Shown: positions 34,326 to 41,841 of the stretch, one piece after another
Position numbering within the stretch: the stretch's first letter is position 1
How the letters are laid out: every line of letters begins with the position of its first letter
Assembly: GCA_937927775.1 (NCBI GenBank)
Contig: CALBEF010000010.1
Location: 1 to 56,109, forward strand
Reading direction: 5' to 3'
DNA from: an uncultured Anaerolineae bacterium
GTDB lineage: Bacteria; Chloroflexota; Anaerolineae; J036; Brachytrichaceae
DNA length: 56,109 nt
Made by a program: the position numbers and the translations under genes
The notes under the pieces: generated by a model
Databases searched by the model: none
Told to the model about the DNA's origin: nothing
What the model saw: the letters and a program-made list of their open reading frames with translations, nothing else

Positions 34326-35105
34326 TCACAGATTGCCCAGCGTCATGAGCGCCAGCGTGCCGCCATCCACAATCCACGTCTGCCCGATCACAAAATCGGC
34401 GTCGTCCGAGGCCAGATACACACACGCTTTCGCCACATCAATCGGCTGGCCGACCCGTCCGCGTGGAATCTGGCGCGCGCCGTCGCGCGTGTCGTAACCC
34501 TCGTACTTGGTGTAGTGGCTGGGCACCTCGATCCAGCCCGGCGCAACAGCGTTGACGCGGATGTTGCGCGGCGCCAGTTCGATGCCGATCTCGCGCGTCC
34601 AGGCGATGATGGCCCCCTTGGTGCCGGCGTACACGGCGTGCCCCTTCATGCCGGCAAAACCATGCACCGAGGTCATGTTGACAATGGCCCCGCCGCCGCG
34701 TTGCAACAGATAGTGAACCGCCCGTTGCGCGCAGAAGAACTGGCCGCGAATGTTGACGTGATAGAGCTGATCGAACTGCTCCGGTGTGACTTCGAGAAAC
34801 GTCCACACTTCGGTGATGCCGGCGTTGTTCACCAGGATGTCCAGCCCGCCCAGGAAAGCCGCTGCTTCATCCACCAGTCGAACACACTCGCTGACCTGTC
34901 CCAGATCGGCCTTGAGCGCGACAGCTCTGCCGCCGGCGGCGACGATCTCGTTCACGGCGCTCTCGGCGCCGGCTCTGCTGTTGGCGTAATGCAGCGCAAC
35001 CGCTGCACCCTGCCGCGCGAACTCCAGCGCCACTTCGCGCCCGATGCCGGCGCCCGAGCCGGTCACCAGCGCCAACTTGCCCTCCAGCTTTCGTGACGAT
35101 GTCAT
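34326..35105 (-). CDS. SDR-family dehydrogenase
   Basis: A classical short-chain dehydrogenase of 259 residues: VTGSGAGIGREVA for cofactor, NNAGITEVW, a Ser in NMTSVHGF and YAGTKGAIIAW with the catalytic Tyr and Lys. It resembles glucose 1-dehydrogenase and sugar/hydroxy-acid dehydrogenases. AGGAG precedes the ATG. It follows the Gfo/Idh/MocA gene and precedes the permease by 51 bp, which points to a role in the same sugar or sugar-acid route. Confidence 0.88.
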   Translation of the reverse strand: MTSSRKLEGKLALVTGSGAGIGREVALEFARQGAAVALHYANSRAGAESAVNEIVAAGGRAVALKADLGQVSECVRLVDEAAAFLGGLDILVNNAGITEVWTFLEVTPEQFDQLYHVNIRGQFFCAQRAVHYLLQRGGGAIVNMTSVHGFAGMKGHAVYAGTKGAIIAWTREIGIELAPRNIRVNAVAPGWIEVPSHYTKYEGYDTRDGARQIPRGRVGQPIDVAKACVYLASDDADFVIGQTWIVDGGTLALMTLGNL

Positions 35106-35166
35106 GGATCATGCTCCTGTTCAGGCTGGCCGCCAGCGCGCCAACGCAACGCCTCAAACTCGCCCG

Positions 35167-35220
35167 TCAATGACTCAATGACTCAATCGTCAATCGCTCA
35201 ATCGTCAATCGTCAATCATT
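35167..35220. repeat. degenerate short-oligomer repeats (TCAATCGTCAAT type)
   Basis: Tandem units of TCAATGAC, TCAATCG and TCAATCGTCAA fill the gap between the Gfo/Idh/MocA gene and the SDR gene. Confidence 0.75.
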
Positions 35221-35226
35221 CGACCG

Positions 35227-36213
35227 TCACGCCATCCGCACCGGCTGCCCGCGCTCGGCAGATTCGAGCAGCGCAACCAGAGCGGCAACGTTCGCCCGGC
35301 TATCGGCCAGGCTGATGCGCGGCGGCTTGCCCAGCAACACCGCGTCGGCCATATCCTCGACTTCGCCCAGGTACAACTCCGGCCCCTGAATCGCCACGCG
35401 CTCGCTGTCGTCGCCGCGCGAGATGATGATGTGCTCTTCCGTGCCTGGCTTGAAGGGATGCAACACGCTGATGGCCCCCTCGCTGCCCACAATCTCGACA
35501 TGCGTGCGGAAGGTGGCGCGGAAGCTGCAATCGATCTGCGCGTAGATGTTATCGGGAAAACGCAGCGTGCCGGTGAACGTCTCGTCCACGCCGGTCGGGC
35601 CGACCACCTTGCGGCCAAAGACTTCGACCGGCTCCCGGCCGATGATGTAACGCGCATAGCTGACCGGATAGCAGCCCACATCCCACAGACTGCCGCCGCC
35701 CAGCAGCGGATTGAGACGCACATCGCCCTCGCGGGTGAGGTTGAAGCTGAACGATCCGCGCACCAGGCGCACCTGGCCGATAACGCCGGCATCGACCAGT
35801 TCCTTCACCTTCAACGTCTGCGGATGGTGCCGGTACATGAACGCCTCGCTCACGACCACGCCGGCTCGCTCGGCCACCGCGCGTATGGCGTCCACCTCGC
35901 CCACGCTGATCGCCAGGGGCTTCTCGCACAGCACATGCTTGCCGGCTTTGGCCGCTTCAATCGTCCAGTGCTCATGCATGTTGTTCGGCAACGGCACATA
36001 CACCACGTCGATGTCGGGCGCAGCCAGCATGGCCTCATACGATCCGTATGCGACGGGGATATTCCATTCTCTGGCATACGCCTCAGCCTTCTCCTGCGTC
36101 CGGCTTGCCACTGCCACCAGCTCGTTGCGCGGCGACATGCGCAACGGCGGAATCAACGACCGGTTGATACGGGCCGTGCTCAACAAGCCCCAGCGAAGTT
36201 TGCGATCCGACAT
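35227..36213 (-). CDS. Gfo/Idh/MocA-family oxidoreductase
   Basis: A 328-residue NAD(P)-dependent sugar or cyclitol dehydrogenase. It has the Rossmann N-terminus (LRWGLLSTARINRSLI), then the VYVPLPNNMH strand and the catalytic-Lys motif HVLCEKPLAIS. SEAFMYRHHPQ is typical of the glucose-fructose oxidoreductase-like C-terminal domain. The ATG at 36213 follows GGAGGA. It is the first gene of the aldolase-permease-SDR cluster. Confidence 0.92.
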   Translation of the reverse strand: MSDRKLRWGLLSTARINRSLIPPLRMSPRNELVAVASRTQEKAEAYAREWNIPVAYGSYEAMLAAPDIDVVYVPLPNNMHEHWTIEAAKAGKHVLCEKPLAISVGEVDAIRAVAERAGVVVSEAFMYRHHPQTLKVKELVDAGVIGQVRLVRGSFSFNLTREGDVRLNPLLGGGSLWDVGCYPVSYARYIIGREPVEVFGRKVVGPTGVDETFTGTLRFPDNIYAQIDCSFRATFRTHVEIVGSEGAISVLHPFKPGTEEHIIISRGDDSERVAIQGPELYLGEVEDMADAVLLGKPPRISLADSRANVAALVALLESAERGQPVRMA

Positions 36214-36276
36214 GGTTTCCTCCAAAAAGAACTCGCGCGATTCAGCAGGTCATTCTATCGCGGAGACGCGCCGGCT

Positions 36277-36282
36277 TATAAT
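36277..36282 (+). promoter_or_regulatory. -10 hexamer of the putative nuclease-fold gene (leaderless type)
   Basis: Consensus TATAAT ending 9 nt before the ATG at 36292, with no Shine-Dalgarno sequence. Confidence 0.55.
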
Positions 36283-36291
36283 GGGCGCGCG

Positions 36292-37014
36292 ATGGCTTTC
36301 ACGATCAATGACCTGCAGGATTTGACGCGGCTGCTCCACGAACGGCCGGAGTGGCTGGGCGAGGTGCGGCGCGTCGTGCTGACCGAAGAACTGCTGTCAT
36401 TGCCGGAAATCGTGCGCGGACTGGCCGAGGCCCAGCGCCGCACCGAGGAGCGCATTGACCAGCTTGCCGAGGCCCAGCGCCGCACCGAGGAGCGCCTGAA
36501 CGAACTTGTCCGCACTGTGGAACGGCTGGTTGTTTCCGTGCACACCCTGCAAAATCAGATGAGCGAGGTGCGGGGCAAGGTGCTGGAGATGGACTATCGA
36601 GACAAGGCTGCTTCCTACTTCGGCAGTTGGACGCGCAAGCCGCGCGCCGTTTCGATAAACGAGCTGTGGGATGTTCTGGAAGAGCGCCTGAGCCAGGACG
36701 AAATGGACCGCCTGACCCGGCTTGACCTGCTGATCGCCGGGCAGATGCACCCGAAATGGGGAAGCGGAGACATCTGGCTGGCTGTTGAAGTGTCCGGCGT
36801 GATTGACAAGCACGACATCGAGCGCGCGGTTGAGCGCGCCGGCCTGCTGCGCAAGGCCGGCTTCCGCGCCGTGCCGGTCGTGGCCGGCCACAGCATGGCA
36901 GATGAGGCGCTGGCTTATGAGATCGCGGCGCAGGGTGTTGCGGCGCTGTTGAACGGCAGCAGAATCGGCTGGGAACGGGCGCTGGCAGACACGCTGCAGA
37001 ACACTCAGTCCTGA
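36292..37014 (+). CDS. coiled-coil plus putative PD-(D/E)XK-like protein
   Basis: A 240-residue protein I can place only roughly. Residues ~40-95 form a coiled coil containing a perfect 14-residue duplication (LAEAQRRTEER twice), encoded by two identical 30-bp units at 36424-36453 and 36466-36495. The C-terminal half (WGSGDIWLAVEVSGVID and AGFRAVPVVAG) resembles restriction-endonuclease-like proteins common in Cyanobacteria and Chloroflexota (DUF3782-type), with Asp and Glu in the expected strand but Ser where Lys is usual. Activity is uncertain. The stop overlaps the end of the convergent GMC gene by 10 bp. Confidence 0.7.
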   Translation: MAFTINDLQDLTRLLHERPEWLGEVRRVVLTEELLSLPEIVRGLAEAQRRTEERIDQLAEAQRRTEERLNELVRTVERLVVSVHTLQNQMSEVRGKVLEMDYRDKAASYFGSWTRKPRAVSINELWDVLEERLSQDEMDRLTRLDLLIAGQMHPKWGSGDIWLAVEVSGVIDKHDIERAVERAGLLRKAGFRAVPVVAGHSMADEALAYEIAAQGVAALLNGSRIGWERALADTLQNTQS

Positions 37015-38621
37015 GCCGCGCGGGGCGGGATGCGACTCATCGCATACTCGGCCAGCGCCGTGATCGTCAGGCTGGGGTTGATGCCAGGGTTGGCCGGCAC
37101 AATCGATCCATCCACCACATACAGTCCAGGATAGCCGTGCGCCTGGCAGTTCACATCCACCACACCTTCATCGGCGTTGCGGCCCATCGGGCAGCCGCCC
37201 AGAATGTGCGCGGTGATCGGCAGATCGAGCAGCGCCTCGGCCACAGAGTCGGCAGGGATGCCATTAATCTCCTGCGCAAAGGCGCGTGTGATGCGATGGC
37301 CCATCTCGATACGCGCCGGCACGCCGGCGCCGTCCGGCGCGCAGACCAGATCGCGCCGGCCCAGCGTGAACGGATTGCGCCCCGATCGAATCCTCATGCG
37401 GCTGTCTTCCGTCTGCATCACCAGCAGGATGGTCGTGCGATTGGCCCAGCCGGGGCGCAAGTACGCCTGATAGAACTGGCCGGGATGGCGCAACCAGTAA
37501 GCGGCGGCTTTCAACCAGCGCGCGGGCAGCCGGCCATTTGTGTCGATAAGGGGCGCGGCCAGCAGACGCATGAGCGATGAGCCGGCCGGAAAGCGCACCG
37601 GCTCCACGCGCGTCACGTCATCAGCCTGCAGGACAGAGGTGATTGCCACGCCGGCGGCGAAGTCGGTGTCGCTGCCCCGCGCAACCGCGCCCATCAGGGC
37701 CTCACTATTGGTGCGCACGTTGTCGCCCAGACGCGGCGAGAGATGGGGCAGCGCGCGCGTGACATCGCGGCAGCGCAGCAACAGGCGCAGCGTGCCCAGC
37801 ACGCCGGCCGACACCACCACGTTGCGGGCACGAATGCGCCGGCTCGAACCCACCCAGCGGGTGGAGGAGCGATACACCACCTCATAGCGCGCGCCGTCAG
37901 GCTGGCCGGCCGGCAGCGGGCGAATATCCGTTGCCTCGGCTTCCGGCGCAATCTGCGCGCCAAGCCGCTCGGCCAGATACAGGTAATTCTTGACCAGCGT
38001 GTTCTTGGCGTTGTAGCGACAGCCCACCATACAGCCGCCGCACTCACGACAGCCGCGCCGGGCCGGGCCTTCGCCGCCGAAGTAAGGATCAGGGGTATCG
38101 CGGTTGGGATCGCCGAAGAACACGCCCACCTCTGTCGGGGCAATCACATCGTCCCGGCCCAGACTGCGCGCCACGCGCTGCATGACCCGATCGGCCGGCG
38201 TCCAGCCCGGATAGGTCGCCACACCCAACATGCGCCGGGCCGTCTCGTAATGCGGCTTGAGCAACGCGCGCCAGTCGGCCAGATCGCGCCAGCCGGGCGC
38301 GTCGAACAAGCGATCGTCCGGCGTCATCAGCACGTTGGCATAGCCCAGACTGCCGCCTCCGACCCCGCTGCCATGCAGGATCATCACGCCGTTCAACAGG
38401 CTGATCTGCAAAATGCCAAAGCAGCGCGCCGCCGGCAGCCAGAGATATTTGCGCACCTGCCAGTTGCTGCGTGCGAAATCGTCATCGCTGAAACGTTTGC
38501 CGCGCTCCAAAACCAGCGCCCGATAGCCCTTTTCGGCCAGGCGCAACGCCGAGACACTGCCGCCAAACCCTGACCCAATCACTACAAAATCCCATGTTTC
38601 ATTCAAGCCACTGTCGCTCAT
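37005..38621 (-). CDS. GMC-family oxidoreductase (cholesterol-oxidase-like)
   Basis: An FAD enzyme of 538 residues. The FAD site is VVIGSGFGGSVSALRLAEKG (13-32), then LHGSGVGGGSLGYANVL. Residues 191-201 carry a CxxCxxCxxxC cluster (CRECGGCMVGC), as seen in the ChoD-like subgroup. The C-terminal HILGGCPMG and NPGINPSLTITALAEY complete the active site. It probably oxidises a sterol, hopanoid-like or other hydroxylated lipid, though the substrate is not fixed by the sequence. TACAAT lies 8 nt before the ATG, without a ribosome site. Confidence 0.9.
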   Translation of the reverse strand: MSDSGLNETWDFVVIGSGFGGSVSALRLAEKGYRALVLERGKRFSDDDFARSNWQVRKYLWLPAARCFGILQISLLNGVMILHGSGVGGGSLGYANVLMTPDDRLFDAPGWRDLADWRALLKPHYETARRMLGVATYPGWTPADRVMQRVARSLGRDDVIAPTEVGVFFGDPNRDTPDPYFGGEGPARRGCRECGGCMVGCRYNAKNTLVKNYLYLAERLGAQIAPEAEATDIRPLPAGQPDGARYEVVYRSSTRWVGSSRRIRARNVVVSAGVLGTLRLLLRCRDVTRALPHLSPRLGDNVRTNSEALMGAVARGSDTDFAAGVAITSVLQADDVTRVEPVRFPAGSSLMRLLAAPLIDTNGRLPARWLKAAAYWLRHPGQFYQAYLRPGWANRTTILLVMQTEDSRMRIRSGRNPFTLGRRDLVCAPDGAGVPARIEMGHRITRAFAQEINGIPADSVAEALLDLPITAHILGGCPMGRNADEGVVDVNCQAHGYPGLYVVDGSIVPANPGINPSLTITALAEYAMSRIPPRAAQD

Positions 38622-38629
38622 GGCCGATG

Positions 38630-38635
38630 ATTGTA
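38630..38635 (-). promoter_or_regulatory. -10-like hexamer of the GMC gene (leaderless type)
   Basis: TACAAT on the minus strand ending 8 nt before the ATG at 38621, without a Shine-Dalgarno sequence. It forms a compact divergent pair with the hexamer at 38663. Confidence 0.5.
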
Positions 38636-38662
38636 GCGGCTTGCTTTAGCGCCGTCGGACAG

Positions 38663-38668
38663 GATAAT
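38663..38668 (+). promoter_or_regulatory. -10-like hexamer of the Mut7-C gene
   Basis: GATAAT ending 11 nt before the ATG at 38680; the leader would be very short or absent. Confidence 0.4.
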
Positions 38669-38679
38669 GTGCGACAGCC

Positions 38680-39465
38680 ATGCCGCGTCTGCGCATCCGC
38701 TTCTACGCTGAGTTGAACGACTTCCTGACGCCAAAGCGGCGTCAGGCGACGTTTGAGTTGCCCTTCGCCGCCGGCGCCAGCATCAGGGATGTGATCGAGT
38801 CGTGCAACGCGCCGCACACCGAAGTCGATCTGGTCCTGGTCAATGGCCGGTCGGTCGATTTCGCGTATCAGCCCCAGGATGGAGATCAGGTGAGCGTGTA
38901 TCCGGTGTTCGAGTCGTTTGACATCACGCCGGCGTTGCATCTGCGCCCTGCGCCGCTGCGCGAGACGAAGTTCGCGCTGGACGCGCACCTGGGCAAACTG
39001 GCCGGCCTGCTGCGGCTGCTCGGCTTCGACACGCTCTATCGCAAGGACTGGGACGACGCTGAATTAGCGCGCATCTCGCGCGAAGAGCGGCGCATCCTGC
39101 TCACGCGCGATCGCGGCATTTTGAAACGCAGCCAGGTCACACATGGCTACTACGTGCGCGAAGATCAACCGCGCCGGCAGGCTGTCGAAATCGCGCGGCG
39201 GTTCGATTTGCGCCGGCAGATCAAGCCCTACACGCGCTGTATGCGTTGCAACGGACTGCTGCGCGCCGTGGACAAGGCCGACGTGTTCGACCGGCTGGAG
39301 CCGCTCACCAAACTACACTACAACGAGTTCCATCAGTGCGACTCGTGCGGGCAGGTGTACTGGCAGGGATCGCACTTCGAGCCGCTGCGCCGGTTCGTGG
39401 AGCGCATCGCAAACAGCGCAGACACATTCACCGACAACCCTCAATCTCACGCTCCAACATCTTGA
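38680..39465 (+). CDS. ubiquitin-like/Mut7-C RNase-domain protein
   Basis: A 261-residue two-part protein. Residues 1-85 are a beta-grasp (ubiquitin/MoaD-like) domain: FYAELNDFL, LVNGRSVDF and DGDQVSVYPVFESFD. Residues ~95-250 are the Mut7-C domain, a PIN-like putative RNase: KFALDAHLGKLAGLLRLLGFD, LLTRDRGIL, then a zinc ribbon CMRCNG, CDSCGQVYW and GSHF. This fusion is known in many bacteria, but its RNA target is not. A Gfo/Idh/MocA gene follows 12 bp later. Confidence 0.92.
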   Translation: MPRLRIRFYAELNDFLTPKRRQATFELPFAAGASIRDVIESCNAPHTEVDLVLVNGRSVDFAYQPQDGDQVSVYPVFESFDITPALHLRPAPLRETKFALDAHLGKLAGLLRLLGFDTLYRKDWDDAELARISREERRILLTRDRGILKRSQVTHGYYVREDQPRRQAVEIARRFDLRRQIKPYTRCMRCNGLLRAVDKADVFDRLEPLTKLHYNEFHQCDSCGQVYWQGSHFEPLRRFVERIANSADTFTDNPQSHAPTS

Positions 39466-39477
39466 AACAGCAAACCC

Positions 39478-40698
39478 ATGACACACACTCACCCCATCAC
39501 CGTTGCTTTGTCCGGCCTGGGCGGATACGGACACGAATATCTCAATGAACTGCTCGACCCGCGCTACACAAGCCGGGTGACACTGGCCGGCGGCATCGAC
39601 CCGCAGCCCGAGCATTGCGCGCGGCTGGCCGAGTTGCGCGCGCGCGGCGCGCCGATCTACCCCACGCTCGAAGACTTCTATCGTGAGCGCAGCGCCGACC
39701 TGTTGATTGTGTCTGCGCCGATTCACGAACACGCGCCACAGACCTGCCTTGGCCTGCGACACGGCAGCCATGTGTTGTGCGAGAAGCCGCTGGCCGCCAC
39801 AGTTCAGGAAGCCGATGCGATGATTGCGACACGCGACGCCGCCGGTCGCGCCGTCGCCATCGGCTACCAGTGGAGCTTCGATCCGGCCATCCTCAGCCTG
39901 AAGCGCGACATCATGGCCGGTCGTTTTGGCCGGCCTGCGCGCCTGAGCGCGCTGGCGCTGTGGCCGCGCGACCACGCTTATTACACGCGCAACGACTGGG
40001 CCGGCAAACAAAAAGCGCCCAACGGCGTGTGGGTGCTCGACAGCCCGGTGAACAACGCCGTCGCCCATTACCTGCACAACATGCTCTTCCTGCTGGGCGC
40101 GCAAATCGACCGCAGCGCAACGCCCATCAGCGTTCAGGCCGAGTTGTACCGCGCCAACGCCATCGAGAACTACGACACCGCCGCGCTGCGCGTGATCACC
40201 GCAGAAAGCGCAGAAATCCTGTTCTATGCCTCACACGCGGTAAGTGAACGGGTCGGGCCGATTCTGCGCGCCGAATTTGAGCGCGGGAAGATTCGCATGG
40301 ACGATCTGGGCGACCGGATCACTGCGCAAACAGCGGATGGCGCGTTGATCGACTACGGCGCGCCCGACAACGGCGTGCGCGCCAAGCTGGAAGCCATGTT
40401 GAACGTCGTCGAGCAGGGCGCGTCGGTGCCCTGCGGGATCGAGGCGGCGCGCGCGCACACCGTGTGCATGAACGGCGCGCAGGAGTCTGCGCAGATCGCG
40501 CAGTTTCCCGCCGCGCAACTGCGCGAGATCAGCAGCGGGGACAGCCGGCTGACCTGCGTCGCGGGACTTGGCGCGGCGCTACAGGCGTGCGCGCAAGCCG
40601 GCAAGTTGCCTGCCGAGTTGGGTTTCGACTGGGCGCGGCCAGGCCGGATAATCGACCTGCGCGGCTACAGCATGTTCCCCACACGCCGGGACAAGTGA
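39478..40698 (+). CDS. Gfo/Idh/MocA-family oxidoreductase (second)
   Basis: A 406-residue NAD(P)-dependent dehydrogenase. The Rossmann motif GLGGYGHEYLNEL has an atypical glycine pattern. LIVSAPIHEHAPQ and HVLCEKPLAATVQEAD with the catalytic Lys follow, then YQWSFDPAILSLK. It is longer than the 35227 protein and not closely similar in the C-terminal domain. Twelve bp separate it from the Mut7-C gene, so one transcript is likely. The substrate is probably a sugar or inositol-like polyol, unproven. The gap 40699-40879 after it holds nothing recognisable. Confidence 0.9.
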   Translation: MTHTHPITVALSGLGGYGHEYLNELLDPRYTSRVTLAGGIDPQPEHCARLAELRARGAPIYPTLEDFYRERSADLLIVSAPIHEHAPQTCLGLRHGSHVLCEKPLAATVQEADAMIATRDAAGRAVAIGYQWSFDPAILSLKRDIMAGRFGRPARLSALALWPRDHAYYTRNDWAGKQKAPNGVWVLDSPVNNAVAHYLHNMLFLLGAQIDRSATPISVQAELYRANAIENYDTAALRVITAESAEILFYASHAVSERVGPILRAEFERGKIRMDDLGDRITAQTADGALIDYGAPDNGVRAKLEAMLNVVEQGASVPCGIEAARAHTVCMNGAQESAQIAQFPAAQLREISSGDSRLTCVAGLGAALQACAQAGKLPAELGFDWARPGRIIDLRGYSMFPTRRDK

Positions 40699-40879
40699 GC
40701 TTTGGGCAGATTCAGCCTCTATGCGCGGGTTAGCCTCGTCAGCGTGTTAAGACATCGCAATATGCCGTTCGCAGTTTCTGCGCGCCGCTCTCATGCTTTT
40801 CTAACATTCGCAGATTATCAGTTTGCCTTGTTTTGACGCTTTCAGGCAGCCTCAGCATTGCGTGCCAGGAGGAGGCGAC

Positions 40880-41803
40880 ATGATCCATGTCAAGGATGTC
40901 ACAAAGGCATATGGGGATGTCCAGGCGTTGCGCGGCGTGAGTTTTGATGTGGCAGCCGGCGAGATCGTCGGCCTGCTCGGACCTAACGGCGCCGGCAAAA
41001 CCACCCTGATCAAAATCCTCACCGGCTATCTGCAACCGGATGACGGGGAAGCCAGCATTGACGGGCTGGACGTATTGACGCAAACACGCGAGGCGCAGAC
41101 ACGCATCGGCTATCTGCCGGAGAACGCCCCGCTCTACCCCGAACTCAGCGTGCAGAGCTATCTGCGCATGATGGCCGATCTGAGAGACATCCCGCCCGAC
41201 CAGCAGCCGGCGCGCATCTCGGCGGCTGTGCGCGCTACAGCCCTGAGCGATTATTTGACGCGACCGATCGGCGCCCTGAGTAAAGGTCTGCGCCAGCGCG
41301 TCGGGCTGGCGCAGGCCATTCTGCACGAGCCGCGCCTGCTCATTCTGGACGAGCCGACGGTTGGACTTGACCCAACGCAAATCGTCGAGATCCGTCATCT
41401 GATTCGCCGGCTGTCTCAGCGCAGCACGATTCTGTTCTCCAGCCACATCCTGTCGGAGGTGGAGGCCGTGTGCGATCGCGTCATCATCCTGATGAACGGG
41501 CAGATTCGAGCCGACGCGCGCCTGTCGGAGCTGGGAACGACGCACAACGCCATTGTTGTGCTGCAACGGCCAATAAGTGGCGTAGCTGAGGCGCTGCGCG
41601 GGCTGAAGGGTGTGCGCCGAGTGGAACTGCTGGACGAGAACAAGCACGGCATGACATACCGCGTGTATGGCGCGGACAACGCCGACCTGTGCCCGCGCCT
41701 GTTCGAGGCAGCCCGCGATCTGAACTGGCCGTTGCGCGAGCTGCGGCCAGACGCGCGCACGCTTGAAAGCGTGTTCAACGAGCTGGCCACGCAGAGCGCA
41801 TAA
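40880..41803 (+). CDS. ABC transporter ATPase (GldA/ABC-2 type)
   Basis: The 307-residue ATPase drives the exporter encoded next. It has Walker A GPNGAGKTT, the Q-loop in YLPENAPLYPEL, the signature LSKGLRQRV, Walker B LLILDEPTVGLDP and the switch His in FSSHIL. The C-terminal 80 residues are a regulatory tail typical of ABC-2/GldA-like proteins. The ATG at 40880 is preceded by AGGAGGAGG. The permease gene follows after 38 bp. Confidence 0.95.
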   Translation: MIHVKDVTKAYGDVQALRGVSFDVAAGEIVGLLGPNGAGKTTLIKILTGYLQPDDGEASIDGLDVLTQTREAQTRIGYLPENAPLYPELSVQSYLRMMADLRDIPPDQQPARISAAVRATALSDYLTRPIGALSKGLRQRVGLAQAILHEPRLLILDEPTVGLDPTQIVEIRHLIRRLSQRSTILFSSHILSEVEAVCDRVIILMNGQIRADARLSELGTTHNAIVVLQRPISGVAEALRGLKGVRRVELLDENKHGMTYRVYGADNADLCPRLFEAARDLNWPLRELRPDARTLESVFNELATQSA

Positions 41804-41841
41804 ACGCGCGCGCCTCTTGAACACAACGGAGCAACCTGACC

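Noticed and set aside
35431-36291. Long N-terminal extension of the gene at 36292
   Set aside because: The extension is antisense to the Gfo/Idh/MocA gene; a TATAAT hexamer and ATG at 36292 mark a better start.
37990-38060. Four-Cys cluster in the GMC oxidoreductase as a novel Fe-S site
   Set aside because: The CxxCxxCxxxC pattern is already typical of the ChoD-like subgroup.
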